Positions 14,140 through 23,736 of a stretch of 64,000 bases of DNA are shown one piece after another. Numbering within the stretch: position 1 is the first letter of the stretch; every line of letters begins with the position of its first letter. Below the pieces are notes generated by a model that saw nothing but the letters and a program-made list of their open reading frames with translations, had not been told where the DNA came from and ran no database searches. This stretch comes from Nitrosovibrio sp. Nv4 (GTDB taxonomy: Bacteria; Pseudomonadota; Gammaproteobacteria; Burkholderiales; Nitrosomonadaceae): the NCBI RefSeq assembly GCF_900215485.1, contig NZ_OCMZ01000002.1, forward strand, positions 248,001 to 312,000. Reading direction: 5' to 3'. The translations under genes and the position numbers were made by a program.

Positions 14140-14829
14140 CTATGGCATAGACTCCCGCAACAGCCTCAACAGCTCTTCTGCTGCAGGACGTGATGAAGCT
14201 GGGTTCTGGCCGGTCACCAGCTTGCCGTCCACCTGGACGTAGGGCGCCCAGTCGTCTGCCTTACTGTAAATGGCACCCCGTTCCCTTAGCTGGTTTTCCA
14301 ACAGGAAAGGAACCACGGTGGTCAAGCCTACCGCTTCTTCTTCCGTATTTGCAAATCCGGTCACACGTTTTCCTTTAATCAGATATTCACCGTCTTTTCC
14401 TCGCACGTTGATCAACGCGGCTGGCGCATGACACACTGCAGCGATCGGCTTGTCAGCCTTCACGAAGTCTTCGATCAGCGCAATGGATATCGCATTGTCA
14501 GGCATGTCCCACATTGGACCATGTCCTCCGGGATAAAAGATGGCGTCAAAGTCGCTTGCCGTTGCGTATACCAACTCTTCCGTATTGGCGAGTTCAGCCT
14601 GTGCTGCGCCATCTGTACGGAAGCGCTTCGTTAAGTGGGTATGGTTTTCCGGCAGATCGCTTTTTGGATCGATCGGAGGCTGGCCGCCCTTCGGCGAGAA
14701 TAGCATGATCTCTGCCCCGCCTTCTTTCAGTACATAATAAGGTGCTACAAACTCGTCCAGCCAGAAGCCTGTTTTCTTGCCCGTGCTGCCGAGTTGATCG
14801 TGAGACGTGAGAACAATGAGAATCTTCAT
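14140..14829 (-). CDS. DJ-1/PfpI family protein (type 1 glutamine amidotransferase-like)
   Basis: A 229-residue protein of the DJ-1/PfpI fold. FYPGGHGPMWDM holds the conserved glutamine-amidotransferase-like loop, and AVCHAPAAL carries the nucleophile-elbow cysteine and following histidine. Family members act as glyoxalase-III/deglycase-like enzymes or chaperones under aldehyde stress; the substrate here is inferred only. It has GGAGG-like purines before the ATG and is probably monocistronic. Confidence 0.85.
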   Translation of the reverse strand: MKILIVLTSHDQLGSTGKKTGFWLDEFVAPYYVLKEGGAEIMLFSPKGGQPPIDPKSDLPENHTHLTKRFRTDGAAQAELANTEELVYATASDFDAIFYPGGHGPMWDMPDNAISIALIEDFVKADKPIAAVCHAPAALINVRGKDGEYLIKGKRVTGFANTEEEAVGLTTVVPFLLENQLRERGAIYSKADDWAPYVQVDGKLVTGQNPASSRPAAEELLRLLRESMP

Positions 14830-15129
14830 GGAGCACCTCCTTCTGATTGAGAACTCGCGGTGATATGCCTGCTAGTGCCATTCGCACGCCCATCTCTTCA
14901 TCTGGCTCGTCCGCTTCGTGCAGCGTTTAGCGCAATACTCGACCATTGAGGTTCAAAGAGTATCGCTATTTAGCCCATCGGTCAGAAATTCTTGTGGCGC
15001 TCATGCATTGGCAAGGACGTTGAGGTAAAGTAACACTGGACTTCATTGGTCGAATACTGGAAATCTTCTCCGCCCCCTTAACCTATAGCAGGAATAAGCT
15101 TGGCTTTCAAACCTGACAGTCGGCAGACC
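14830..15129. other. Intergenic region between divergent genes
   Basis: It holds the promoters of the DJ-1-like gene (leftward) and the quinone oxidoreductase (rightward). I see no gene or clear RNA in it. Confidence 0.4.
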
Positions 15130-16119
15130 ATGCTTGCCATTGATATTCAGAGGTCCGGAGGACCCGAGGTACTGGTGCGGGCGACGCAACCCATTCCCCA
15201 GCCCGGAAGCGGGGAGATTCTGATCAGAGTGATGGCGGCCGGGGTAAATCGTCCGGATATGTTGCAGAGGCGGGGACTGTACCCGCCGCCACCAGGAGCT
15301 TCCGCGATTCCCGGACTCGAAATCGCAGGCGATGTTGTTGCTTCGGGCGAAGGCATGGTTCGGTTTAAGGTGGGAGACAAGGTGTGTGCGCTTGTCGCAG
15401 GTGGTGGGTATGCCGAGTATTGTGCCGTTCATGAAAGTAACGCATTGCCTGTGCCGAAAAATTTCAGCATGGTTGAAGCGGCTGCCTTGCCGGAAACTTT
15501 TTTCACGGTTTGGACCAACCTGTTCCAGCGGGGCAAGCTTAAAACCGGCGAGACCGTGCTGATTCACGGCGGCTCTTCCGGCATAGGCACAACCGCCATC
15601 ATGCTCTCGAAGGCGTTTGGCGCGACTGTTCTGGTGACAGCAGGCTCCGAGGAGAAACGGCAGGCATGCCTGGCTTTGGGCGCCGATCTGGCCATCAATT
15701 ACCGTACGCAGGACTTTGTCGAAGAAACCGTAAAATTCACTGGAGGCAAAGGAGCAGATGTCATTGTCGATATTATTGCCGGCGACTACGTTGCAAGAAA
15801 CTACAAGGCAGCTGCGTTGAATGGTCGCATTGTCCAGATCGGCGTCCAGAATGGCCCGGTCAGGGAATTGAACCTGATGACTATGCTGACCAAGCGGCTC
15901 ACACATACGGGATCCACGTTGCGCTCCCGCAGCGTCGCGGAGAAAGCACAGATAGCGCAGGAACTGGAACAGCAAGTCTGGCCGCTGTTGCAGCAGGGAA
16001 CATTAAAGCCCCTGATATTTCAAGTGTTCCGGCTTGAGGACGCGGCTAAGGCACATGCATTGATGGAATCAGGCATGCATATCGGGAAGATCGTTTTAAC
16101 GACTGCCGCAAACACATGA
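15130..16119 (+). CDS. NAD(P)H:quinone oxidoreductase, PIG3/QOR family
   Basis: A zinc-free medium-chain dehydrogenase of about 329 residues. The N-terminal GroES-like domain contains VMAAGVNRPDMLQRRGLYPPPPG, typical of the PIG3 quinone reductase branch. The Rossmann domain contains VLIHGGSSGIGTTAIMLSKA for NADPH. It reduces quinones or similar electrophiles in the cytoplasm. I use ATG 15130 (MLAIDIQRSGG), matching family starts; a TTG at 15100 with AGGA upstream is possible. Confidence 0.85.
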   Translation: MLAIDIQRSGGPEVLVRATQPIPQPGSGEILIRVMAAGVNRPDMLQRRGLYPPPPGASAIPGLEIAGDVVASGEGMVRFKVGDKVCALVAGGGYAEYCAVHESNALPVPKNFSMVEAAALPETFFTVWTNLFQRGKLKTGETVLIHGGSSGIGTTAIMLSKAFGATVLVTAGSEEKRQACLALGADLAINYRTQDFVEETVKFTGGKGADVIVDIIAGDYVARNYKAAALNGRIVQIGVQNGPVRELNLMTMLTKRLTHTGSTLRSRSVAEKAQIAQELEQQVWPLLQQGTLKPLIFQVFRLEDAAKAHALMESGMHIGKIVLTTAANT

Positions 16120-16178
16120 TATTCCGCGAGCCACCGGCAGCCTGCACCATTTCGTCCCATCGTTGACGTTCGAGCTGA

Positions 16179-16580
16179 TTACTCGCAGTTTACCATCCAC
16201 GGTATACCGAATTGATCCACGAGCATGCCAAAGCGGGCAGCCCAAAACGTCTCCTGCAGCGGCATCCGTACTGTGCCATTTTCCGATAATGCGCGAAATA
16301 TGCGCTCTGCATCTTCCGGCAGTTCTATGTTGAGCGATACGGACATGCCCTTTGTTTCTTCATAATGCTCAGGCGGACTGTCCGAACCCATCAATACCTC
16401 GTCTCCCACCGTTAAGCGGACATGCATGATCTTATCGCGCCATTCCGGTGGTGTCTGTTCCGCCATTGGCGAACTCCCGTAGGTGAGGATTACGCCGATT
16501 TTGCCGCCAAGGCATTGCTCGTAGAACTTGAACGCTGCCTCGCATTTGCCGTTGAAACTAAGATAAGGGTTCAGTTGCAT
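16179..16580 (-). CDS. VOC-family (PhnB-like) protein
   Basis: A 133-residue protein starting MQLNPYLSFNGKCEAAFKFY, the signature of the PhnB/3-demethylubiquinone methyltransferase-like branch of the vicinal-oxygen-chelate superfamily. It ends FGMLVDQFGIPWMVN. These proteins are widespread, usually of unknown substrate. It is followed by two more small enzyme-like genes (YciI-like and SnoaL-like), a combination often seen together. Confidence 0.8.
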   Translation of the reverse strand: MQLNPYLSFNGKCEAAFKFYEQCLGGKIGVILTYGSSPMAEQTPPEWRDKIMHVRLTVGDEVLMGSDSPPEHYEETKGMSVSLNIELPEDAERIFRALSENGTVRMPLQETFWAARFGMLVDQFGIPWMVNCE

Positions 16581-16727
16581 GATGCACTCCTTTTTGGCTG
16601 ATCAATGATTGAGAAGTCTGTGCGATATCACGTGCTGCCGGTGAAACCTCCCTTCCCTCCTGGCAATTCCTGTCGACACTATGTAATCTTGTATCCGTCT
16701 TGTCTCAACATGGATCAATCGTCCATT

Positions 16728-17165
16728 TCAAGGACCGCGTTTGTTCTGTGCGGCCAGTTGCGCCTGCATTCGCTTTTCTTGTTCCCGTAGTTCGGGAGTG
16801 AACTCGACACCGAAGTCATCCGCTTCGAATACCTGGCGAATTTCGATTTCGGCTCTTCCTTCCGTTGGATTTGGGCACCGCTTGACCCATTCGATAGCTT
16901 CATTCTTGGATTTCACCTGAATCAGCCAGAAGCCGGCAATCAGCTTTTTCGGGTCGGGAAAGGGTCCTTCGATCACGGTTCGTTTCTCACCCGAGAATCT
17001 GACACGCGCACCCTTCGCGCTCGGGTGGAGCCCTCCGGCGGCGAGCAGCACACCCGCCTCAACCATCTCCTCGTTGTATTTTCCCATATCGGCCAGGAGC
17101 TTTTCGCTGGGCATAATGCCTGCCTCCGTGTTTTTGTCGGCTTTGACCAATAGCATGAATTGCAT
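16728..17165 (-). CDS. YciI-like (DGPF domain) protein
   Basis: The start at ATG 17165 (MQFMLLVKADK) follows GGAG. The 145-residue protein has the YciI/DGPF pattern: LLVKAD strand, GGLHPSAKGARV, IEGPFPDPKKLIAGFWLIQVKS, then IEIRQVFEADDFG. Such proteins occur beside ECF sigma factors and VOC proteins and are suspected small enzymes. The exact reaction is unknown. Confidence 0.8.
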   Translation of the reverse strand: MQFMLLVKADKNTEAGIMPSEKLLADMGKYNEEMVEAGVLLAAGGLHPSAKGARVRFSGEKRTVIEGPFPDPKKLIAGFWLIQVKSKNEAIEWVKRCPNPTEGRAEIEIRQVFEADDFGVEFTPELREQEKRMQAQLAAQNKRGP

Positions 17166-17299
17166 GATAGTTTCTCCGCTTGATTTCAAATTGGAAATGC
17201 GGGTCTTCGGATTGCTTCATTGGCTGGTCCTCACTCAACCGTAAAGCGAACGAGCCTGGGCTCGCAAGACATGCCGCCGGATAAATTTATTTCCTGATG

Positions 17300-17749
17300 C
17301 TATGGTTTGAGATCGAACAATGCCCGGCCACTCTCCATATCGAAGGGTACCGAAAAATGTTCATGCACGATTTTCCATTTTCCGCTTGTCTTGCGATAAC
17401 AGGCCGTCATGCGCATCCAACCTGCCTTCTCCTGGCCGTTTTCATCTTTTCCACCGCACCAGTTGAGGCAATGAGAGAAAGCTACGTCATCCGCCGCCAC
17501 AATTTCGAGATCATGAATCTCAAAGATCATCTCGCCGGTTGAACACATGGAAAGACACGCTTCCCAGTGTTTTCTGTATGTCTCCGCTCCCTTGAATTGC
17601 AGTTGGGATATTGCATCGAACGCGAGAACATCCGGCGCGTAGAATGACATAATTCCATTGATGTCCTTGGTTTTGGCCGCTTTCAGCCACGTATCCACCA
17701 GTTGGCGGATCTCGGCTTCGGCTGTTGCTGCGGTAGTTTTAGTATTCAT
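17300..17749 (-). CDS. SnoaL/DUF4440-type NTF2-fold protein
   Basis: A 149-residue protein of the NTF2 cone fold: a helix IRQLVDTWLKAAKTKD, then IMSFYAPDVLAFD, WEACLSMCS, and a C-terminal WKIVHEHFSVPFD strand typical of the SgcJ/SnoaL-like families. Role unknown; a small-molecule isomerase or hydrolase is possible. It probably forms a stress-related cluster with the YciI and VOC genes. Confidence 0.75.
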   Translation of the reverse strand: MNTKTTAATAEAEIRQLVDTWLKAAKTKDINGIMSFYAPDVLAFDAISQLQFKGAETYRKHWEACLSMCSTGEMIFEIHDLEIVAADDVAFSHCLNWCGGKDENGQEKAGWMRMTACYRKTSGKWKIVHEHFSVPFDMESGRALFDLKP

Positions 17750-17869
17750 GATCTTTCTCCATTGTCAAAAAAAACGATAGGATTGATCCTGATCTTTGAG
17801 GGATGTAGTTATCACACGATACCCATGCACACGGTACAGGATTAAGCATGTGATGTCATTATTAGCTGC

Positions 17870-18562
17870 TTAACTACCCGTCGTGGAGATGCGGAATTCC
17901 CGCACTGACGCCATAGTGCGCAACACTTCTGCTAGAGCAGAAGCTCTGCCAGGATTTGTACTTCGTATATCCATACGATACTCGAACAGTCCAGCCTGAG
18001 TAACACGATAACTCATGGTGGCTATCTCAAACCCGTGGTCAGCCACGAGTGTTCTGACTTCATTCTCCGGCATTACATTGTTTCTATCGAAGCTGACGTG
18101 ATATTGCGCATAGGACTGGCTAGGCAGTTTGTTTTCAATCAGACGAAACAGCGAGAGAACGCCGAAGGTGAGGACGGTTCCGAGTATCCCAGGCAGGAAA
18201 AATCCTATCCCCATCAAAATGCCAATGCCGGCCGTGATCCAGATCGAAGCAGCAGTGGTCAATCCTCGGACACTCAGGCCCTCTTTGAAAATCACACCCG
18301 CACCGAGAAAACCTATGCCGGTCATAATTCCTTGGGCCATTCGGGTCGGATCCATCCGTATGGAATCAATCGGCACGCTTGGCAACCACTTCTCTTGAAA
18401 TAGCGTCACCAGCATCAGCAAGCTGGATGCGAGGCATACGAGCGCGTGAGTTCTGAAACCGGCAGGATGACCGTGCAGGCTTCTTTCAAGGCCGATTATG
18501 CCGCCTGCTGTCAGTGCCGCGACAAGATGTATGACGATTATCAGAGAATCGTCGGTATTCAT
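17870..18562 (-). CDS. MgtC/SapB family membrane protein
   Basis: A 230-residue protein with the MgtC signature: LVAALTAGGIIGLERSLHGHPAGFRTHALVCLAS in the first spans, then GFLGAGVIFKEG and GLTTAASIWITAGIG. Four to five spans are followed by a C-terminal cytoplasmic domain. Family members affect magnesium limitation survival and F-ATP synthase in pathogens; here the role is unknown. The gene stands alone. Confidence 0.88.
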   Translation of the reverse strand: MNTDDSLIIVIHLVAALTAGGIIGLERSLHGHPAGFRTHALVCLASSLLMLVTLFQEKWLPSVPIDSIRMDPTRMAQGIMTGIGFLGAGVIFKEGLSVRGLTTAASIWITAGIGILMGIGFFLPGILGTVLTFGVLSLFRLIENKLPSQSYAQYHVSFDRNNVMPENEVRTLVADHGFEIATMSYRVTQAGLFEYRMDIRSTNPGRASALAEVLRTMASVREFRISTTGS

Positions 18563-18782
18563 ATCAGCCCCCGGGGATTATTTCCCTCGGTTATGATAAA
18601 TGCAAAACGCTGCTGATCGCCGATATTTTTCAGACTGGAAGAATGGTCCATGTTTCATGCTAATGTTAATTATAGATATTATAGATAGTATATTAATAAT
18701 AAATGCTTAAATGCCATTACTTCTGTCGGCTTGGGCTGGACTGTCGAGTTCATTGGCCATAGTCAGTCCGTAGAGATACTCT

Positions 18783-20573
18783 CTACTGTGCGGTGCCCTG
18801 CTTCAAGTACTTCAGGGCTTCTTCCAGCTCCGGCAGCCTTTTGTCACCCAGCCACTGACGTACAAACTGGGAGTAGAAGCTTGTAGCGTCCTCTTGATCT
18901 CCTTGCCGCGCAGCGGTGCGCGCAGCACCTAGTAGGGAACGTGCCCGATTTGGATGTCGGAGAAGTGCTGCGCCAAACTGTTTGTCAGCTTCCGCGACGC
19001 GGTCTGCCTTTAACAGGATTTCACCGAACAGTTCGTGCGGGGGTTTGATCAGTGGAGGTGGTCCCGGGGTGGGCGGGACCAATTCTTCCGTGGCAATTGC
19101 TTTCTCCATGTTCTCGATAGCCTCATCCCATTTATCTTCGGAAGCACTTGCGACCGCCGCAATTTCCAGTTTTTGAACTTTCAATACCATCGGCAAAGGC
19201 AAACCGATACCAATTAAATCTCCTGTGCCAACTCGCTGTTCCATCGCTTCTAGCTCATCAATACTTTTCCTGGCGTCTCGCGAGTTCTTCTTCGCGGCCG
19301 CCATACCACGCGAGAATATCCATAGCGCCCGGACGTACTTGGCTGCTGCCTGAAACGGGCCGGAAGCGTGCTCTATCGCGTCAATCAAATGTGCGGCGTT
19401 CTGCTGAAGCGGATCAATTAGCTGTTCGGCCAAATCCCATCGCTCGGTTTCAACAATGAAAGCAGCAGCCATACCGGAATAGATGAAAGTTCCGTAGCCG
19501 ACAAAGGACATGTCATCTCCAGGGCCCTCCATCAGGCTTTTTCGCATCAGGTCAAGCAATTCTTCTGCCCTGTTGTAGCGGCCTTGCTGTAAATAGACGT
19601 AGAACAGCCAATAAAGATTGTGGTAGTCGCGATTGGCAATGGAAAGATTTTTTTCTTGTACCCATAACGCTTCCTGTGTTGAAGCGGCGTCCACCCACGC
19701 CCCTAATTGCAGGTAGATGTGAGCGGGCATATGCATGGCATGAGGTGCATCGGGCGCGATATCGGCATAACGCCGGGCCGCTGGAAGCGCCAGGATTGCG
19801 TGGTCGGGATCGTCAAACGCATGGAGGACGTAGTGCGTGGCGCCGGGGTGATCAGGTTTTTTACGGGTAACCTCCAACGCAATTGCGCCTGCGTGCATGC
19901 GGGTGCGCAAAGCGGCAGGGTCCTCGGGCCGGACGCTTCCAAGCAAAGCAAGCGCCAAAAACGATGCCGCCTCCAGGTCATCCGGATACTCCCGGTAGAT
20001 CTTCTCCATTGCTGTTGCATAGGCCTTATCGCGAGCGATCTTATCGCCCTCGCCGTATAATGCTTTCACCGCATGCAAATACATACGCTCCCTTGAGGTA
20101 GATCCTGGAAGGTTCTCTATTTTTGCAAGCACCTCTCGTGCCGCCTCGAAGTCTTGCTTTCCCCAGAGCGGTTGGTTATATGTCATCGCCTCGCCCCAGT
20201 AGCCCATCATAAAATCCGGTTCGATCTCCGTGGACGCGCGAAACTCATCCAGCGCCAGTTCGTACGAGAAGGAATGAAGGGCGGTGATCCCGTGAAGAAA
20301 CCTAATTTGTGTTTTTTTGGATTTGGCTGAAGTTGGGAAATCGACCGCACCCAATTTGAACTGCTGAGCATTACTCGGGGCAGAGCCATCGCCTGATGTG
20401 TGGCACCCATTGCAGACCGGACTCGGCATCAGATAGCGACTGCTGCCGATGCTGCTGTCATTCGTTGCAACTGCTGTGCCGCAGTAACTGGACGGTTGCG
20501 CAAGTACGGCTCCGCTGTAGAAGAGAACAAAGGCGATAGCGGTAAGCAGCGTTGAACTCGGGGTAAACGGCAT
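18783..20573 (-). CDS. Secreted TPR protein with a haem c motif
   Basis: A 596-residue protein with a signal peptide (cleavage near AVLAQ) and a single CxxCH motif CNGCH at residues 54-58, predicting covalent haem c attachment in the periplasm. Residues 90-560 look like repeated helical TPR-type pairs (LALDEFRASTEIEPDFMMGYWGEAM and later ELLDLMRKSLMEG). Long tetratricopeptide proteins of this kind occur in many proteobacteria with unclear function. The haem motif next to TPRs hints at an electron-transfer adaptor. Confidence 0.75.
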   Translation of the reverse strand: MPFTPSSTLLTAIAFVLFYSGAVLAQPSSYCGTAVATNDSSIGSSRYLMPSPVCNGCHTSGDGSAPSNAQQFKLGAVDFPTSAKSKKTQIRFLHGITALHSFSYELALDEFRASTEIEPDFMMGYWGEAMTYNQPLWGKQDFEAAREVLAKIENLPGSTSRERMYLHAVKALYGEGDKIARDKAYATAMEKIYREYPDDLEAASFLALALLGSVRPEDPAALRTRMHAGAIALEVTRKKPDHPGATHYVLHAFDDPDHAILALPAARRYADIAPDAPHAMHMPAHIYLQLGAWVDAASTQEALWVQEKNLSIANRDYHNLYWLFYVYLQQGRYNRAEELLDLMRKSLMEGPGDDMSFVGYGTFIYSGMAAAFIVETERWDLAEQLIDPLQQNAAHLIDAIEHASGPFQAAAKYVRALWIFSRGMAAAKKNSRDARKSIDELEAMEQRVGTGDLIGIGLPLPMVLKVQKLEIAAVASASEDKWDEAIENMEKAIATEELVPPTPGPPPLIKPPHELFGEILLKADRVAEADKQFGAALLRHPNRARSLLGAARTAARQGDQEDATSFYSQFVRQWLGDKRLPELEEALKYLKQGTAQ

Positions 20574-21108
20574 TCTGTCTCCTCTCTTTCTGCTTTAGAT
20601 TGTGACAGCGCGACCGAGTCCATCCTTGCCATCCCATCGTTGAGGAAGCTCTGCCATATGAGCAAGCGCAGCATCTCTGGCAAACCGTTACGGAGCCGTT
20701 AACGCCATCCGGTTTTCCTGACAGCAGGGAGTGGCGCGGTATCGCCCAATATCATTCTGCCTGAGGGTGACGCGTACACGCACGCCGTATCCGTCTCGTG
20801 TCAAGCGAGTGGCTGGTGCATCCATGTTTTTATCTTATGTACAGGACTGCTACTGTTCGCCGTCACACATTAGCCACTTGGCAGCCTGTCGGACTTAAAG
20901 GAAATCGGCTGCAAAAGCGTCACTTTTTCGCTTCGATTCTTCAAGTGCGACAGGCTGCTAGGAAACGGAAACGCTGGACATGTATGGGGTCTTGAAAAAG
21001 GAAGTTTTACGTATGATTCCCATTTTCTGTAACCGCCTCAGTTAGCGGAACATGAAGCAGTGGATTTGGTCAAAGTTATAGGAGGGGTATTTGAGCAAGG
21101 AGGTCGCC
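20574..21108. other. Non-coding region with a MITE-like repeat
   Basis: No credible gene is visible. It contains the 78-base inverted-repeat element at 20881-20958. Confidence 0.5.
20881..20958. repeat. MITE-like inverted-repeat element, 78 bp
   Basis: The ends GCAGCCTGTCGGACTT and AAGTGCGACAGGCTGC are inverted repeats matching at 15 of 16 positions. The interior has no reading frame. Such elements are usually miniature transposons moved by a transposase elsewhere. Confidence 0.6.
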
Positions 21109-21375
21109 GTGAAAACGATACACGAAATTTTGATGACGGCACCGCCAGCGCAAGTAACACGGTGCAAAATTGCCATGGTGGAGATTGCGCACGGTCACTG
21201 GGATGCCGCTGCATTGACAATGGAAGACGCGATACAGGAATCAGAACCCGGGGAATGGGCTCTGGATTGCATGCAGATAAGGGACTTCTGCATGATGATG
21301 GATAGAGTGAAATGCCAGGGGATAGGAAGCATAGGAAAAAAACCGGAAAGCGGAGCAGATCAGTTAGTAATCTGA
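21109..21375 (+). CDS. Small hypothetical protein
   Basis: The start is GTG 21109, five bases after a perfect AAGGAGG; the earlier TTG at 21091 also has a purine-rich site. The 88-residue product (MKTIHEILMTAPPAQVTRC) is mostly helical with a cysteine/methionine-rich C-terminal part (DCMQIRDFCMMMDRVKC). No family recognised. Confidence 0.5.
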   Translation: MKTIHEILMTAPPAQVTRCKIAMVEIAHGHWDAAALTMEDAIQESEPGEWALDCMQIRDFCMMMDRVKCQGIGSIGKKPESGADQLVI

Positions 21376-21595
21376 GTGGGCTTCAAGTGCCCGTACGCTT
21401 CCAGCTTTCTATCGCGTAGGAGAATTTGTTGCGATTTCTCTTTTTGCATGGCCTTCCTGGCATTTCTTGACAGAATGAGTGGAGTGCCAGGGACGCTTCA
21501 TTCGCATCTCATATGAACTAACCCATCGCCTCATGATCCTGGCCGTTTGATCGGTTGCGTTTTGCCCCCCTGCGCATCCTGTGCCGAATTGCAGT

Positions 21596-22339
21596 TTATG
21601 CCACGCCGCCGCTCGCGCTAATATTTTGCCCAGTAACCCAACCGGCTTCATCGCTGACCAGAAAAAGCACTACACGGGCGATATCCTTCGGCTCGCCCAC
21701 GCGTCCCGTAAAGGACATGGCGGCCATCCGTTTGATCGTTTCCTCGCTTTTTCCGGCAGTAAACATTTCGGTATTGACCGGCCCCGGCGAAATGATGTTG
21801 GCGGTAATACCGCGTTCGCCCATTTCTTTCGCGAAGACGCGCGTCAATTGTTCGACTCCGCCTTTACTGGCCGCATATGCGCCGTAATTGGGTAGCATCA
21901 ACCGCGTCACAGTGCTGGAAACGCTCACCACTCGTCCGCCATCCGCCATACGGGTGGCGGCTTCCCGCAAAGCATAGAAAACGCCCTTCACATTAATGTT
22001 CAAGACGCGGTCGAATTCCTCGTCACTTATATCGGCAATTCTTTTGGAAAGAAGCACGCCCGCATTGTTGACAAGAATATCCAGGCGCTTGTACCGCTCG
22101 ATTGCCGCATCAAATAGCATCCGAACCTCAGCTGGATCACTGATGTCCGCTTTTACAGCCAGCGATTCGCCCCCTGCTTCCGTTATCGCAGCGCACAATG
22201 TGTCGGCAGCTTCCTGATTCCCCGCGTAATTGACAACGACTTTGGCACCGGCGCCCGCCAGGGAGCGGGCGATCTCAGCGCCTATGCCACGTGATGAGCC
22301 GGTGATAACGGCGACTTTATCCTGAAGCAGCTTTGTCAT
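21596..22339 (-). CDS. Short-chain dehydrogenase/reductase
   Basis: A 247-residue classical SDR: VAVITGSSRGIGAEIARSL binds NADP(H), NNAG is present, and the catalytic YxxxK is YAASK. The C-terminal block (GRVGEPKDIARVVLFL) is typical of 3-oxoacyl-ACP reductase or glucose dehydrogenase-like enzymes; the substrate is unknown. Family identity is sure. Confidence 0.9.
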   Translation of the reverse strand: MTKLLQDKVAVITGSSRGIGAEIARSLAGAGAKVVVNYAGNQEAADTLCAAITEAGGESLAVKADISDPAEVRMLFDAAIERYKRLDILVNNAGVLLSKRIADISDEEFDRVLNINVKGVFYALREAATRMADGGRVVSVSSTVTRLMLPNYGAYAASKGGVEQLTRVFAKEMGERGITANIISPGPVNTEMFTAGKSEETIKRMAAMSFTGRVGEPKDIARVVLFLVSDEAGWVTGQNISASGGVA

Positions 22340-22642
22340 TGCAATGTTTGCTGATGGATACGCCTGCGGAATATGCCTGCGCTGTTCTTCGCAAGTCTGG
22401 CGGTATTTTTGTTCAGTGACGGTGGGCTTACGCGCATTTTTCCTGGTGATTTCGGGTGACGTCCCTGCCCTGAAAAACTGACGACTGCAGCTTGTTTTCG
22501 GGGGATACGGGCTGCCATAGCCACCCTCTCATAGAGCGAGCCGGCTTGCTCATCCATACCAGCTTGAACGCAGTGAACAGTGCGAATGAAGACCAGACAA
22601 CCCAGCAGGCTGATGATTCTATTTTCCCTTGCCCGCTAAGTA
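22340..22642. other. Intergenic stretch, no gene seen
   Basis: Frames here are short and lack ribosome sites or family features. I see no RNA or repeat. Confidence 0.4.
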
Positions 22643-23032
22643 TCAAACCGGGGCATCCGAAAAGCTTAGCTCCAATCCATTCCCTGCCGGATCCTTGAAG
22701 AATAGCTGAGCTATGCCCAGCGTGGGTACCCGACCTGTCTTGAATCCAATATTGTGCTGCTTCAGGCGCGCCTCCACCTCCGCGCGATTGGTGCAGGTAA
22801 ACGCTACATGATCAAGGGTTGTGGTTACATGCGTGAGACGCACCTCATCCGGCTTTGCCTGGCTCAAGTGGAGAACGCATTGATCGCCCGCATAAAGCCA
22901 ATATCCGAAACTCTCAAAAGGCGGTCGCTGACCTTCGGTGAGCCCTACAATTTCACAATAGAACGCTTTGAGCTTGTCCATCAACTCACGTGGAGCGCGC
23001 AAATTGTAATGATTGAAACCGATCGTACTCAT
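22643..23032 (-). CDS. VOC-family glyoxalase/dioxygenase-like protein
   Basis: A 129-residue vicinal-oxygen-chelate protein. The start MSTIGFNHYNLRAP is followed by LDHVAFTC in the second module and ends FFKDPAGNGLELSF, whose glutamate and the two histidines (FNH, LDH) are the usual metal ligands. It is probably a metal-dependent small-molecule enzyme; the substrate is unknown. Confidence 0.82.
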   Translation of the reverse strand: MSTIGFNHYNLRAPRELMDKLKAFYCEIVGLTEGQRPPFESFGYWLYAGDQCVLHLSQAKPDEVRLTHVTTTLDHVAFTCTNRAEVEARLKQHNIGFKTGRVPTLGIAQLFFKDPAGNGLELSFSDAPV

Positions 23033-23079
23033 GCGATTCACCAGTTAAGTATAACTACCCGAAAAGGAGGCATCCCCTG

Positions 23080-23733
23080 TTATTTTTTGGCTCCATTGGT
23101 TTTCAATAATTCGACAACTTCATGGTTCCCCTTGCTCAAGGCCCATTCAAGCGCGGTTTTGTCCCATTCATTTTTGATGTTGGGATCGGCGCCGTTTTTC
23201 AGGAGGACTCTGACGGCGTCCAGATGATTGCTTCTTGCCGCCATCATTAACGCGGTTGTTCCATTATCGGAAATGGAATTTACCTGAACACCCCCTTCCA
23301 ATAATAATTGGATGATGCCCGGATGGCCGCCAGATGCTGCGTAGATCAAGGGGTTCCATCCCTTATGGTTGATTTCCGCTCCCTTGACATATAGTTTTTC
23401 AACAATATCGCCGAGGCCGTTATAGCTGGCAAGCATGATGGCGGTCTCACCATATCTATTGCGCAGGTTAAGCTTGGCACCGGCTTTTATCAACAGATCG
23501 ACAAGTGCGGCGTTTTTATTCCGGACGGCAACCATCAGGAGCGTATTCCCCTGCTCGTCGGGCGTGTTGGGATCAGCGCCCTGGGAAAGCAACTTCGTTA
23601 CGTCGCTGGTATTATTGTCTTCAATTGCCCAGCGTAGATCTTCATAAGCCCCGGCAATTGCCGTCGGTTGCTGGGACAGGCAGACAGCAAGCACCAGTCC
23701 CGCCATGAAAAATGATTTTCTTGATGAGCTCAT
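23080..23733 (-). CDS. Secreted ankyrin-repeat protein
   Basis: A 217-residue protein with a signal peptide (LVLAVCLSQQPTAIAGA) and about five ankyrin repeats, for example GADPNTPDEQGNTLLMVAV, GAKLNLRNRYGETAIMLA and GADPNIKNEWDKTALEWAL. It is probably a periplasmic protein-binding module. It lies downstream of tatD in the same direction with a short gap, so may be cotranscribed with tatD-holB-tmk. Confidence 0.85.
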   Translation of the reverse strand: MSSSRKSFFMAGLVLAVCLSQQPTAIAGAYEDLRWAIEDNNTSDVTKLLSQGADPNTPDEQGNTLLMVAVRNKNAALVDLLIKAGAKLNLRNRYGETAIMLASYNGLGDIVEKLYVKGAEINHKGWNPLIYAASGGHPGIIQLLLEGGVQVNSISDNGTTALMMAARSNHLDAVRVLLKNGADPNIKNEWDKTALEWALSKGNHEVVELLKTNGAKK

Positions 23734-23736
23734 GGT

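Noticed and set aside
15043-15975. 310-codon minus frame over the quinone oxidoreductase
   Set aside because: It is a shadow of the well-supported plus-strand gene.
20798-20995. Frame crossing the MITE-like element
   Set aside because: It is created by the inverted repeat.
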